From contig JASPKZ010005705.1 of NCBI GenBank assembly GCA_030220185.1, positions 1,413,501-1,477,500 of the forward strand: DNA of 64,000 nt, given 5' to 3'. This DNA is from Diploptera punctata. Its lineage: Eukaryota > Arthropoda > Insecta > Blattodea > Blaberidae. This document shows positions 31,658-41,655 of the stretch, piece by piece; within the stretch, counting starts at the first letter, position 1; every line of letters starts with the position of its first letter. Position numbers and translations under genes: made by a program. Below the pieces are notes generated by a model, which made no database searches, had not been told where the DNA came from, and saw nothing but the letters and a program-made list of their open reading frames with translations.

Positions 31658-31982
31658 AGTCTACGAGACTTAACTGTTCTTATTATATCTGGCTTCCTAT
31701 AAAGAACATGGTTTAATTTATTTACCCTTAAATTAGCACATAAATTGACTTAATTGATTTGATATTTTAATAAAACAGAATAAAACTAATGAGTAGAAAT
31801 TACTTAATGTGTGTCCAATTACACAATATACCTAATATTAATACTTACTCTTTCGTTTTCACAGCGGTCCGCCACAATTAAATAACTGACACGAGGAATT
31901 AGAAGTAAAGTATTCCCACTACAAGCCTCAGGAGGCCCTTGGGGTAGTAGAAGGTTAAGGCTCCCATTTCTTTCTGGGCAAT
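31658..31982. repeat. Direct duplication, right copy
   Basis: Nearly identical to 31086-31411 (period about 572 bp). It ends at TTTCTGGGCAAT, then joins a LINE fragment. Confidence 0.93.
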
Positions 31983-32117
31983 AGAAAAATATATCGTAAA
32001 AATTATTTAAAATGTGTGTCAAATTATATAGCAATATTCAATAGGACAGGCTACAAAGAGCAATATATCAGCTAAATGATATATATGTAAGAAATATAAT
32101 TTCGAAATTATAAAGTG

Positions 32118-32996
32118 AAGTAATGGTGTACCATGGAAAGTACCCAGTAAGAACAAAAATAGTAATAGAAGATAAAGTGTTGGAACAGGTTTCACACTTC
32201 CAGTATTTGGGCTGCGAAATAACTTATGAAGAAGAATAAGATATAAATAAGAAGATGCAGAAACTTCAAAATAGTTGAGGAACAATCAGATGAACACTGA
32301 GAAACAAAGTAAGAAAGGATATGTAGCTAAGATTTGACTCAACGATAGCACTACCAGTGGCGATGTATGGAAGTGAGGCCTGAGTCCTAACGGAAAAAGA
32401 GAAAAGTAAAATTCAGGCAGTGGAAATGAGATCCCTACGGGTTGTTAAAAGTTGTACAAGAGAAGAACATATTATTTTCTTCTTCTTCTTCACTTCACGG
32501 TCTAGGCAAAATGCCTGCTCCGCCTCACAGTTGTTCTGTCCATCTTTTCACTGGCCTTCCTACATTCCTTGAACCCCTTGGCTTGAAGTTAAATGCTGCT
32601 TTTGATAATCTTGTTACGTTCATTCTTTCTACTTGTCTAAACCATTTTTCTCTATATATATATTTTATTTTATTTTATCATTCAATGGATATATATTTAA
32701 CTCGAAGAACATATTATAAATGATAATGTTAGAGAGGAACTAAAAGTACAACCACTTCTTCAACAAATATAAGAACACAGGAACAATTGGACAGAACATC
32801 TGCAAAGAATGACAGAGGATAGGATACCAAAGTTGGCACTGATGTATAATCCTGGAGGACTAAGATCGATAGGAAGACCAAGAAAGCGCTGGGCTGAACA
32901 GATGTGAGATTGGAACAAGCAGAGACCTAATTCGTGAAGTTGATGATAATTATATGCAATAGATAATAACTTACGGTTATGCATGATTTGTTTTTT
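32118..32996 (+). mobile_element. LINE fragment, interrupted
   Basis: It reads 'KYPVRTKIVIEDKVLEQVSHFQYLGCEI', 'IALPVAMYGSEA', 'KSKIQAVEMRSLRVVK', then after an insertion 'EELKVQPLLQQI', 'NWTEHLQRMTEDRIPKL' and 'GRPRKRWAEQM', each with stops between. It ends at GCATGATTTGTTTTTT. The final 106 bp reappear at 34277-34382. Confidence 0.82.
32476..32703 (-). mobile_element. LINE 3' fragment nested in another LINE
   Basis: The target-site duplication GAAGAACATATTAT (32462-32475 and 32704-32717) is perfect. The insert is minus strand and starts with a TTC tract, then encodes the end of a LINE ORF ('GRPVKRWTEQL', 'GGAGILPR'-like). A related plus-strand terminus lies at 51450-51535. Confidence 0.85.
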
Positions 32997-33021
32997 ACAC
33001 GCTTTATATTAGCTTGACCTG

Positions 33022-33047
33022 TATCTATCTATCTATCTATCTATCTA
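33022..33047. repeat. CTAT tetranucleotide microsatellite
   Basis: About six CTAT repeats at the start of the tandem array. Confidence 0.95.
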
Positions 33048-33048
33048 T

Positions 33049-33692
33049 GTAACTGAATCTTTTAACTCGTTTTTCACCCACTTAAAATAATTGGATCAAC
33101 TTGAAATTGTGTATACTTGTAAAGGACCCGTGACAATACAATAATTTCATATTCATTTTCTAAAACCCTGGCTAGAATTATCAGAAAATCAAAAAAAGTG
33201 TCTTTGTATTTATGTAACGGAATCTTTGAACACGATTTTCACCCACTTAGAGACATTGGATCGTCTTGAAACTTTGTATACTTGTAAAGAACCCGTGACA
33301 ACACAATAGTTTCATGTTTATGTTTTTTAAATCCTGGCAAGAATCATCAGAAAATCAAAAAAAGGTTCTATGTATTTTTGTAACGGAATTTTTTAACACG
33401 ATTTTAACCCACTTAGAGATATTGAATCGACTTGAAACTCTGTATACTTGTAGAGGACCCGTGACAATACAATAATTTCATATTTATTTTCTAAAATCCT
33501 GGACATAATCATCAGAAAATCAAAAAACGTGTTTTTGTATCAATGTAACGGAATCTTTCAACGCGATTTTAGCCCACTTAGAAACATTGGATCGACTTGA
33601 AACTTTGTATACGTGTAGAGGACCCGTGACAATACAATAATTTCATATTTTGTTTCTAAAATCCTGGCCAGAATCATCCGAAAATCAAAAAA
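33049..33692. repeat. Four-unit tandem repeat, period about 165 bp
   Basis: Units begin near 33049, 33215, 33380 and 33545. Each carries GTAACGGAAT, an ACACGATTTTCACCCACTTA-type block, GATCGACTTGAAAC, GTATACTTGTA, GACCCGTGACAATACAATA, ATTTCATAT and AGAAAATCAAAAAA. Divergence between units is moderate. They are non-coding. Confidence 0.9.
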
Positions 33693-33741
33693 ATTAAAAT
33701 TGGTATAATAGGTTGCGGACTTGTCGAGTTTTTAGTCAATC

Positions 33742-33830
33742 GTTGTAAGAGCTCAGTTGGTAGAGCAGTGAACTCTTAGTGGTATATAATTTCAGTAATC
33801 CATATGTCGCTAGTTCAAATCCGGCTGGAA
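33742..33830 (+). pseudogene. tRNA-Tyr pseudogene with an intron-like insert
   Basis: The D arm GCTCAGTTGGTAGAGC (33751-33766) is perfect. The anticodon region GAACTCTTAG is followed by an intron-like 20-odd bases, then AATCCATATGTCGC. The T arm GCTAGTTCAAATCCGGC is intact, followed by TGGAAGG and a run of T resembling a Pol III terminator (33834-33843). The order and intron position match eukaryotic tRNA-Tyr(GTA). The 5' acceptor strand (GTTGTAA) no longer pairs with TGGAAGG, and the anticodon is disturbed by an extra base, so it should be non-functional. It may instead be the promoter head of a repeat. Confidence 0.72.
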
Positions 33831-34066
33831 GGGTTTTTTTTTTAAAGAGTATTACTTTTAGCTCATACTACAATAGTATCGAATTTAAAAAATATTTACA
33901 TTTTTATATTATTCTGTAAAATATTAAAACTAAAAAATAAAAAATAGTTTTAAAAAATTAAAAGAACACGCTTTATTAGAAAACTAAAAAATGAAAAATA
34001 ATTTTAATTTCCAATACGCTTGGGATAAAATAAAGTGGTCAACAAAAAAATCATCTCCAACACATA

Positions 34067-34275
34067 TAGAATAAAATTAGAGTTATCAACAAAAAGAAAA
34101 TAATTTTACCATCAAAAGCGTGGGGTGATTTTTATGATTTTTACATGTTCTTCTTAGAGACTTTACTTTTACCAATACCTGTTTATTATCAAATATATTA
34201 ATTGATATAGAGCACCCCACGCTTTTGATGGTAAAATTATTTTAATTTTTGTTGATAACTCTAATTTTTTCTATA
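34067..34275. repeat. Inverted repeat hairpin at the end of the insertion
   Basis: The left arm 34067-34127 (TAGAATAAAATTAGAGTTAT to AAGCGTGGGGTG) and the right arm 34213-34275 are about 93% complementary, with a loop of about 85 bp. TATA flanks both ends. Confidence 0.88.
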
Positions 34276-34276
34276 T

Positions 34277-34382
34277 GGGCTGAACAGATGTGAGATTGGA
34301 ACAAGCAGAGACCTAATTCGTGAAGTTGATGATAATTATATGCAATAGATAATAACTTACGGTTATGCATGATTTGTTTTTT
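34277..34382 (+). repeat. Second copy of the 106-bp LINE end
   Basis: GGGCTGAACAGATGTGAGAT through GCATGATTTGTTTTTT is identical or nearly identical to 32891-32996. Confidence 0.93.
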
Positions 34383-34579
34383 TCTACAGTCTGACACATT
34401 TAAATAAGATAGCTTAAGAAATTGAGTTTCACTAATTTAAGGATTAACAAAAGAAAGATACCGGTATAGTCTGAATATCAACAAAATCAGACCATAAATT
34501 CAACTTGCCGAGGAATTCGCTTAGATTACGTAATTTCTGCGTGACGGACTTATATTTTAACTCTTAAATAAAACATTAT

Positions 34580-34852
34580 TTTATTTGAACGTAATCCCAC
34601 TATAGGCCATTGCAGACACTTGGGTTAATGCTCCCACTTTTTTCTAGACAATCAGCACTTAATGTCAGCCGGGTTGTTAGCCCTGCGTGACGGCCGCTTT
34701 TACTCCCAAAACAAGCTGCTGGTACTCATTTCCGTTAGAGGCTGAGTCGATCCCAGGACCATGGTGCCACCAGAAGTTTTGGTCAGTTTAAAAATCCTGA
34801 CCCTCCGGGACTCAAACCCTCGAGCTCTCGGTCTGTAGCGTATTGTAAATAA
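34580..34852 (-). mobile_element. SINE3 copy
   Basis: The body blocks CAGGATTTTTAAACTGACC, GACTCAGCCTCTAACGGAAA and CCCGGCTGACATTAAGTGC match 31345-31632 on the minus strand. The B box is GGTTTGAGTCCCGG; the A-box end is truncated. Confidence 0.78.
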
Positions 34853-35239
34853 AAACATTATGGATACTTTAAAAGATCGTAACTATATAAAAACGTTATA
34901 ACTTTATCGTACACTGTAAAGGTATTCACGGCTTTAGATTGTTGTGTTAAATTCCTTACTAATCAAATATAATCCACAGCTTTACTTCTCTTCCCAAGAA
35001 AGACATACTGAGGGTTTGTTCTTCATAAAAATAATTATTTTTAATCAATCGACCCCAAAGTGAGTTTGAACCGAGGAATATGGTAAACAGAGACCAACTC
35101 CAAGAATAAAAACATCCAATTATAACTATATATTCAAACAGTTCGATAACAACCAAACTCACAATTATAAATAAATACCAAATACAGTGAAAAACTCATA
35201 TGCAACAAATAAATCAAATAAACTTCCAAAAATATGTTT
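34853..35239. other. No gene recognised
   Basis: AT-rich sequence with no assignable feature. Confidence 0.35.
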
Positions 35240-35365
35240 CAATACCGTCCTCAAGGGAAGAGGTATTTGGGACGTCCTAGAAAAATATGGATTGAGATTG
35301 CTTCACTGAACCCTAACAGGCTTTGGGCCTTAAACGTATTTGGAAGATGATAATGCTTACTCCAT
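35240..35365 (+). mobile_element. LINE 3' tip
   Basis: AAGAGGTATTTGGGACGTCC and 'GRPRKIWIEIASLNPNRLWALNVFGR'-like peptide with a GATGATAATG tail form a LINE terminus on the plus strand. Confidence 0.5.
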
Positions 35366-35854
35366 AATCATCATCATCATCCATGCAAGTATTAGGCCAT
35401 GTGGCCTGTTACGGTCTCAAAGAGGAATTTTCCATCCAGCGCTTTTTTGAACGTCCCAATGATCTTTTGGCTTTGTGGGTAGTAACGAAGCATGGATTTT
35501 TTAATTATATGAGATGGAATTCGTTGAAGATGGGCTTTCCAGTTTTTCTGGTAGTTGTGTATATAGTGGAGAATGAGTTCTACATTCAACTCTTCCATAA
35601 TCCTCATTTCTTTTATGGTCTCACTTTGTATAGCCTGCTGTACGACGCTAAATCGCATCTCATTTGCTGTTATTCGGCTTTTATCTCCTCTTCGTATTGC
35701 CCATGCTTCACTGCCATATATTAATACTGGTTTTGCAAGAAACTTATAAATCTTGTGTTTTTTAGTACTAAAGATGGATTCATTATACTGTTAATTATTA
35801 TCCCCGTTGATTTTGTGAAATTTGTGATTTTCTTTGATATATCAGCTTCATGCT

Positions 35855-35890
<36 letters not shown>
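35358..35890 (-). mobile_element. LINE C-terminal fragment
   Basis: An 88-codon open stretch (35392-35658) encodes 'EMRIMEELNVELILHYI', 'NYQKNWKAHLQRIPSH' and the end 'FKKALDGKFLFETVTGHMA'. That end parallels the 3' ends at 23605-23830 and 53107-53280. Upstream (to 35890) come 'SLVLKNTRFISFLQNQY'-like pieces and an AT tract (35858-35896). Confidence 0.72.
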
Positions 35891-35899
<9 letters not shown>

Positions 35900-36111
35900 A
35901 TGCCGCTTTTTGGCAGTTGTAGAAATCATCTGTAAATGACAAATAACTTCATGTCTTATGAAATCCGTAATTCAAGGCTGCTTCCATTACTGCCCATATC
36001 TTCAGCTAAATGAATACATTTCATACCTCCGACAACCACATCCCTAAGATCAATCTGAGCGTTGTATTTCCATCTAAGCTTAAGTTTTCCTAATTTTCTT
36101 TCAGGCGAGAT

Positions 36112-36290
36112 GCTGAGCGGACAACAGATAGTGAGGGTTATCCAATCTACCAATTCGGGAGTCGTATTACTTCCCTATAGTGTAAATGAGTGTTTGGCGC
36201 TACATTTTAGTGGCTTGCAGTTTAGAAACAGTAGATATTTTTTGACACAACCTTGGTACATCACAAGCCTTTTCTTAGAAGAAATGTCAA
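36112..36290 (+). repeat. Dispersed repeat U, copy 1
   Basis: It shares with 55068-55245 the order TCCAATCTACCAATTCGGGAG / TCCAATCTACGAATTCAGGAG, a CTATAGT..AAATGA block, GTTTGGCGCT, and CCTTGGTA. The GGGAGTC motif sits where a B box might be, so a tRNA-derived SINE is possible. Confidence 0.6.
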
Positions 36291-36431
36291 GGTAGGTTTT
36301 GACATGCAATGGCTGATAGTTACCTTGTAAATAGAGTAGATTTGTAATATTTTAAAATTCTTTCGTGAGAACTACCTCAATATCTACATTCCTTCGGAGT
36401 TTGCAAAAAGTGGAATCTATACTACTTTAGT

Positions 36432-36516
36432 ACAGGTCGTCCAAACTACGGCCCGAGGGCCGCATATGGCCTACCATCACTTTCTATCCGGCCTTTGTAG
36501 GCCAGTAGCATTCTAA
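36432..36516 (+). mobile_element. hAT-like terminus fragment
   Basis: CAGGTCGTCCAAACTACGGC followed by CCGAGGGCCGCATATGGCC and CCGGCCTTTGTAGG resembles the GC-rich ends of hAT-type transposons. Only one end is present; the mariner at 36519 begins next to it, so the rest may have been displaced or lost. Confidence 0.5.
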
Positions 36517-36518
36517 TA

Positions 36519-37845
36519 CAGGGTGGACCGCTCGAATGGACCTAATTTCAATTGCTTGTTACTGGCAAACGGTTGAAGATAGAAACTTAAAACAACGTTC
36601 ATAGTACAGAAAAACTCACCAAGTTTCGAATCCTGTCGGTAGATGGCACAAAGATACGTTTCTCGTTCTTAGATTTAATTGTTTGTGAAAATGGCGACTC
36701 CGCAGATGAAAGCGCAAGCTGTTTTGTGGTATGCGGAGTTTAAATCAATCATTAGAGTTCAAAGGGAGTTCCGGCGTGTGTTTAACCGTGATGCTCCAAC
36801 TGCTAGAAGCATAAAGAAGTGGCGTGATACATTATTAGCTACAGGATCTGTGTTGAAGAAGCATGGGTGGTGGTCGCAGAGCATCCGATGAAATGGTAGC
36901 AAATGTTCAAGCCGCATTTGAGCGAAGCCCCCGGAAGTCATTAAGAAGAGCTTCGCGGGAACTTCAAATACCAAAATCGACATTACAACGGATTGTCCAC
37001 AAACGCCTCAAACTGCACGCATATAAAGTGCAGTTAGTGCAACGTCTGGAGCCGAATGACATGCCGAAACGAGTGGAATTCGCCAATACGATGCTGGACC
37101 GTCTCGGCGCTGATCCTGACTTCATGACCAAGATTTTCTTCTCGGACGAAGCCACTTTCCATTTGTCAGGCAAGGTAAACCGGCATAATGTGCGGATCTG
37201 GGGATCGGAGAATCCTCACGCTATTCAAGAGCATGTTCGTGATAGTCCGAAGATGAATGTTTGGTGCAGTTTGTCACATAATAAGGTCATTGGACCGTTT
37301 TTCTTCGCCGAGAAAACTGTTCGTGGTACCACATATCTTGACATGCTGGAGCAGTTCTTCTTTCCACAAATTGAACAACTGCAGCCTAACATCGTTTTCC
37401 AGCAAGATGGTGCTCCTCCCCACTGCTCCAATGAAGTTCGTACGACTTTGGACAACATTTTCCCTGGCCGTTGGATTGGTAGGGGAGGACCAATCGCGTG
37501 GCCCCCGAGATCTCCCGATTTAACACCACTGGATTTCTTTCTCTGGGGCTATGTCAAAGATAAAGTTTACACCACCCCAGTCAAAGACCTTCGTGATCTT
37601 CGTGAGCGCATCATAGAGGCTATTGAGAACATTCCAGAAGACATACTCCAACGTACTTGGCAAGAAATTGTTCATCGCTTTGATATCGTCACAGTGACTG
37701 CTGGGGCTCATATAGAGATGTGGTGATCTGGATATCAAAACTTGGTGAGTTTTTCTGTAATATGAACGTTGTTTTAAGTTTCTATCTTCAACCGTTTGCC
37801 AGTAACAAGCAATTGAAATTAGGTCCATTCGAGCGGTCCACCCTG
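36519..37845 (+). mobile_element. Mariner-like transposon 2 with 108-bp inverted repeats
   Basis: The TIRs 36519-36626 and 37738-37845 begin CAGGGTGGACCGCTCGAATG and differ at one visible position. TA flanks both ends (36517-36518 and 37846-37847). The 1,327-bp element carries one nearly complete transposase on the plus strand. TIR identity and a single frameshift point to recent activity. Confidence 0.95.
36690..37726 (+). pseudogene. DD41D mariner-like transposase with one frameshift
   Basis: The ATG at 36690 (MATPQMKAQAVLWYAEF) opens a DUF4817-like helix-turn-helix (FRRVFNRDAPTARSIKKW). The frame breaks between about 36858 and 36870, consistent with one extra base next to a run of GGT repeats. 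It then continues for 287 codons: a second helix-turn-helix (RRASRELQIPKSTLQRIV) and the DDE domain with FSDEATFH (first Asp, residue 95 of the second frame), QQDGAPPHC (second, residue 182) and RSPDLTPLDFF (third, residue 224). Forty-one residues separate the second and third Asp. The C-terminus is VTAGAHIEMW. Apart from the frameshift, length (about 345 residues) and catalytic residues are complete. Confidence 0.92.
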
Positions 37846-37959
37846 TAAATGAAAATATGCTAAGGGCAGGTCTATAATACTGGTCTATCGGTAATGGAAC
37901 AAGAACTTATGAAATATGTTATAACTACATAACAAGAAATTAGAAAATAAATATACGCT

Positions 37960-37961
<2 letters not shown>

Positions 37962-38022
<61 letters not shown>
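37962..38022. repeat. AAT trinucleotide microsatellite
   Basis: About 20 AAT repeats immediately upstream of a LINE 3' fragment. Confidence 0.95.
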
Positions 38023-38028
<6 letters not shown>

Positions 38029-38034
38029 CAATAA

Positions 38035-38250
38035 AATTGTATGGTCATGTAAAAAAGAATAACAGAAGACAGATCTCCAAAAACAATGCAAGAATGGGTG
38101 CACTAGAAGAAAAGAGAGGACGGCCAAAAATAACGTATTTTGAGTAACACGAGAGAAAAAGGATTGGGCTATTGAGACTGGAATGACAGAGATGTGGAGG
38201 ATAATTGCAATAGATGAACTGGATGCAGGAAGGTGTTGTGAAAACTGCTA

Positions 38251-38255
<5 letters not shown>
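38035..38255 (+). mobile_element. LINE 3' tip
   Basis: 'IKLYGHVKKNNRRQISKNNARMGA'-like peptide with stops, 'RGRPKITYFE' and 'NTREKGLGY', ending in an AAT tail (38253-38289). It is related to 30200-30625. Confidence 0.65.
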
Positions 38256-38289
<34 letters not shown>

Positions 38290-38291
<2 letters not shown>

Positions 38292-38660
38292 CGAAAGAGA
38301 TGAACAGACAGGTGAATAGAGAAGACTACATAGCAATGAACTACATGGTCTTTATAGGAAGCCAGATATAATAAGAACAGTTAAGTCTCGTAGACTATGA
38401 TGGGCAGGACATGTTGCACGTATGGGGAATGAAAGACTTGTATGGAAGCTTTTTGTAGGAAAGTCAGAGGGAAAACGTCCAGTTGGTAGACCAAGAATGA
38501 GGTGGGAGAATAACATTAACTATGATTTGAGGGAAGTAGATTATACAGGTAATGATTGGAAAGCATTAGCTCGGGATAGGGGTATATGGAGAGCTTATGT
38601 CCGCACGGCCATGAACCTACGGGTTCGATAGTGCCAGTGAGTGAGTAAGTAAGTAAGTAA
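38290..38660 (+). mobile_element. LINE-A 3' end
   Basis: It starts at GACGAAAGAGATGAACAGAC, downstream of an AAT tract, and runs to CGATAGTGCCAGTGAGTGAG. The open stretch 38422-38631 encodes MGNERLVWKLFVGKSEGKRP to MNLRVR. The tail is AAGT repeats followed by AAT repeats to about 38711. Confidence 0.88.

Positions 38661-38711
<51 letters not shown>
38640..38711. repeat. Compound AAGT and AAT microsatellite (LINE-A tail)
   Basis: Five or so AAGT repeats run into about 15 AAT repeats at the 3' end of LINE-A, the same order as the tail of the 8385-9786 copy. Confidence 0.95.
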
Positions 38712-38712
<1 letters not shown>

Positions 38713-38714
38713 TC

Positions 38715-39420
38715 CACAACAGCTATAATAGGACCTATGGCCTTCACCACCTTCATGTTTCTTCCTTTTGGCCCGCGACATAAGTTTGGGCGGTTCTGCC
38801 TTAGTAGTTAAAGCGCCTGTAAGAATAAGAATGAAAACGGCACTGGGAAAGTGTACTGTTGTTTAATATTTTAATATGGCGTTAATGATTAACTCGCCGG
38901 TCCACAGATGTAGCTGTGAAAATACACACCTCATCAATTCTTATTACGAGAAAAGTGGAAAGTTTACTTTCGGTTAAGTTAATGTTATTTTAAACAAGTA
39001 AAAATCATGAGAAATACACACATGCCGCTCCAAACACCTCAAGTTTGTGTAAAAACTGCTACTTACTTACCCGTATTTAAACAAACACGGTGACAGCTTT
39101 TATTACAGTGTGACAAATCAAGCAAGCCTGTGGCATATGTTCCAAAGATTTGCAGTCATTTCAACCAACACTGTTACAATATTACCTTTTTTTTTTTCTC
39201 CTTTCCCTTCTTTTTTTTTCATTTACCAAAGTGGTTTACTGTCGGTGAGTTTTGTAACCCTATTCCATGCATTTTTCCCTTTGACTTTCATAACGGATTT
39301 TAATTCCATATCCCTTTTCATTTCGTTGCACAATACAACGACTTTACAAATGTCAGAAAAAACATGTTATAAATATCAACTATGGATTGGATTCATATTT
39401 GTTTTCTCTAATCATTAGCC
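38715..39420. other. No gene recognised
   Basis: AT-rich sequence including a T-rich low-complexity patch near 39187-39222. One hydrophobic frame of 102 codons (39110-39418) is not convincing. Confidence 0.35.
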
Positions 39421-39423
39421 ACA

Positions 39424-39485
39424 GTGTGTGTGTGTGTGTGCGTACGTGGTGTGTGTGGTGAGTGTTGTGTTTGTGTGTGTGTTTT
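39424..39485. repeat. GT-rich low-complexity stretch
   Basis: Broken GT repeats with GGTGAGTGTTGTGTTTGTG. The pattern is similar to part of the GT region of repeat S copy 2 near 52372-52395. Confidence 0.8.
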
Positions 39486-39516
39486 TTTTTCCTTCAACCG
39501 TGACCGCCTATATTTT

Positions 39517-39745
39517 TTACCACGTTGTCATTTCGCCATTACGGTATTATCTCCTACATGGCGTTATTGTAACCCACTTCTGAGGTTGGGGGCGCCTGGA
39601 AGGTTGTAGTTACGGCTGCCCCAGTTACGCTGGGTTGAAAAGCAGGATATGCATGAGGATAATTATGAGATGTGGATTAGGTGGTGCTCCATGTGGGGTT
39701 AGGTTTGAGGTAATGATGCGATATGGATATGTTAATGATGATGCC
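39517..39745 (+). repeat. Dispersed repeat R, copy 2
   Basis: It matches 20730-20920: ACCACGTTGT, CTACATGGCGTTATTGTAAC, CCACTTCTGAGGTTGGGG, GGCTGCCCC and TATGTTAATGATGATG. Confidence 0.65.
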
Positions 39746-39749
39746 CCAA

Positions 39750-40380
39750 ATAGGAGTCAATGATCAATCACATTTCAATGATATTTTATTTACAACCAAT
39801 CACAATCGTGTTTCGCCTAGAATTTACCAAGGTTTATAATAATAAAGATAACACCTCCTTTTTAACATTCTGAATAGTCATAGCATTGTTTTGCAGTGAC
39901 TGGCTCCCTAGGAAATACGGCTACCAGATTGTATATATAGTGCATGAATGTCAACACATAGCGCATACGAGAGATAATATAAAAACATTTGTAACAATTG
40001 ATTATACCACAAAAAAAGAAACAACTGTTTGCACTTTCTTAAACGAATTATTTTCCAGGAAATGACGTTGCAGAAAAATGTAATTGACATATTTACATCA
40101 TAGGACATCAAATTAATTAATGCCTATAACGTTGGTTAAAAATGTCTCCACTAGGGTGCATTCTTACAACATTGTGATCCTTTGGCAATAAATAATATTA
40201 TGATCCGGTTGCAGTGATGAACAAAATAAGCAAATGAAGCGTACCAATCGTTTCTCATTTGTTATTTTCAAACATCGCCGTTTACATTAAATATATAAAT
40301 ATTATAAAATAACTAATGCCACTCTTCATTTCCAAATTCTCTAGATAAATTGGAGATCGCTCATGGCATTACTTATGACA
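39750..40380. other. No gene recognised
   Basis: AT-rich sequence with no assignable feature. Confidence 0.35.
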
Positions 40381-40382
40381 AT

Positions 40383-40463
40383 GATAGCCAAATGATATTC
40401 GGTGACCGTTTGGGTCTTAACGTTTCCTGACATTTGTCTTACAGGTAAGGAAAACCCCGAAAA

Positions 40464-40467
<4 letters not shown>
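40383..40467 (-). mobile_element. SINE2, truncated
   Basis: The minus strand retains only the 3' half of SINE2 (GGTTTTCCTTACCTGTAAG, ACAAATGTCAGGAAACGTTA, CCAAACGG). It is cut by an AT/GT microsatellite at 40471. Confidence 0.72.
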
Positions 40468-40470
<3 letters not shown>

Positions 40471-40547
<77 letters not shown>

Positions 40548-40556
40548 TGTGTATGT
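40471..40556. repeat. Compound AT and GT microsatellite
   Basis: About 13 AT repeats followed by about 25 GT repeats, at the broken edge of SINE2. Confidence 0.97.
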
Positions 40557-40619
40557 GTGAACAAAACTAACATGGGATTAAAGAGAAACCTTTCGAGTTT
40601 TCATAACATACTTTATAAG

Positions 40620-41106
40620 TGTTCGATGTGAGGACCTTTCGTTACACGGCACACATTTAGCCGATATTCGAATTCGTCCCAAACCTGGTCAGCATAATTG
40701 GAGTAACTGATTCAACAGAAGCCACAATTCTTCTTTTCAAGTCCGGAAGCTCGACGGGAAATGGTGGTACATACACATGGTCCTTGGTCCTTTACATAAC
40801 CCCACAGGAAAAATCACAAGTGGTGAGATCGGGAGACTGTGGAAGTCATTGGGAGTAAACCATGTCATCTGGACCGGCGCGTCCTATCCATCGTCGGGGA
40901 ACATTATCGTTCAACCACTAACGCACACCATTTCCTTTTACAGATATATCCAGTTGTTCCTAACTGTCTATACCATCGACGGATACTCTTAAATGTCGGA
41001 GGAATAATTCCAAATCGCCGTCGAAAAACTCGTTGCACTGCAACAATGGAACCAAACCTCGTAAATTGCAACACGCAGAACGATTTCTGTACAAGAGTCG
41101 CCATTT
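40620..41106 (-). pseudogene. Mariner-like transposase with a large internal deletion
   Basis: The N-terminus begins MATLVQKSFCVLQFTRF at 41106 and keeps the DUF4817-like segment FRRRFGIIPPTFKSIRRWYR and GTTGYICKRKW. The C-terminal end reads 'FFLWGYVKDQ', then 'DQVWDEFEYRLNVCRVTKG' and ends PHIEHL near 40620. Nearly the whole DDE domain is missing and the frame is broken. It is closest in sequence to the transposase of element 1 (12418-13802), which also has GYICKRK-like and VTKGAHIEHL segments. TIRs were not clear. Confidence 0.8.
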
Positions 41107-41159
41107 TCACAACTTTAACTCTGTGATGTAAAAATGACAAGCAACAAATTCTTGCATAC

Positions 41160-41655
41160 AGGATATGAAACTTTCAGTTTTTTTTTATTATAGCAAATAA
41201 TCACACATCTAATTTCGTTTGTAAAGCTATACCAACTACTTAAAATCCCGTTCATCATTTTGGAACACGGTATTTTAATTTCCACATATCTAAATAATTA
41301 CCTATACTAATTCCAAATGCTTTGATTGCAGTGAAAGACTTTCCCTAGGGCAGAACACTATAGAATAGAAAGTTCCATTTGTACCGTAAACAAACTTGTA
41401 TAAGGTATTACTCCGCTGACTCAGTTTATTGGGGGAACCGTAGTGCTAATATTACCGCCATATGACTGAATTGTGTACGAAACTGCCATCGACAGAAATA
41501 TTGTCCTTAGGTAACATTACATTTTACGGGAAATAAGACTGAATACAAGGTAAGATGGTACCAATAATTAGGAACTTCCTCCATTTTTTATTTATGACAA
41601 AAATTATATAGGTATTTGGGCCTGCCTAATTAGACTTTCTCTTTTTCGTCAGTAA
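41160..41655. other. No gene recognised
   Basis: AT-rich sequence with no assignable feature. Confidence 0.35.

Larger units (their letters stand above)
32997..34276. mobile_element. 1.28-kb insertion of unknown class flanked by 106-bp direct repeats
   Basis: The insert separates two nearly identical copies of a 106-bp LINE end (32891-32996 and 34277-34382). In order it contains a CTAT tetranucleotide tract, four tandem 165-bp units, a decayed tRNA-Tyr, and a 210-bp hairpin whose right arm abuts the second direct repeat. No protein is encoded. The structure fits neither a simple LINE nor a simple TIR transposon. Confidence 0.7.

Noticed and set aside
33049..33692. A CRISPR-like or regulatory array
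   Set aside because: The four units are contiguous 165-bp tandem repeats with no spacers, in a eukaryotic repeat cassette.
33742..33830. A functional tRNA-Tyr gene
   Set aside because: The acceptor strands do not pair and the anticodon region has an extra base.
37225..37828. Minus-strand frames of 77 and 102 codons
   Set aside because: They are antisense to the DD41D transposase and its right TIR.
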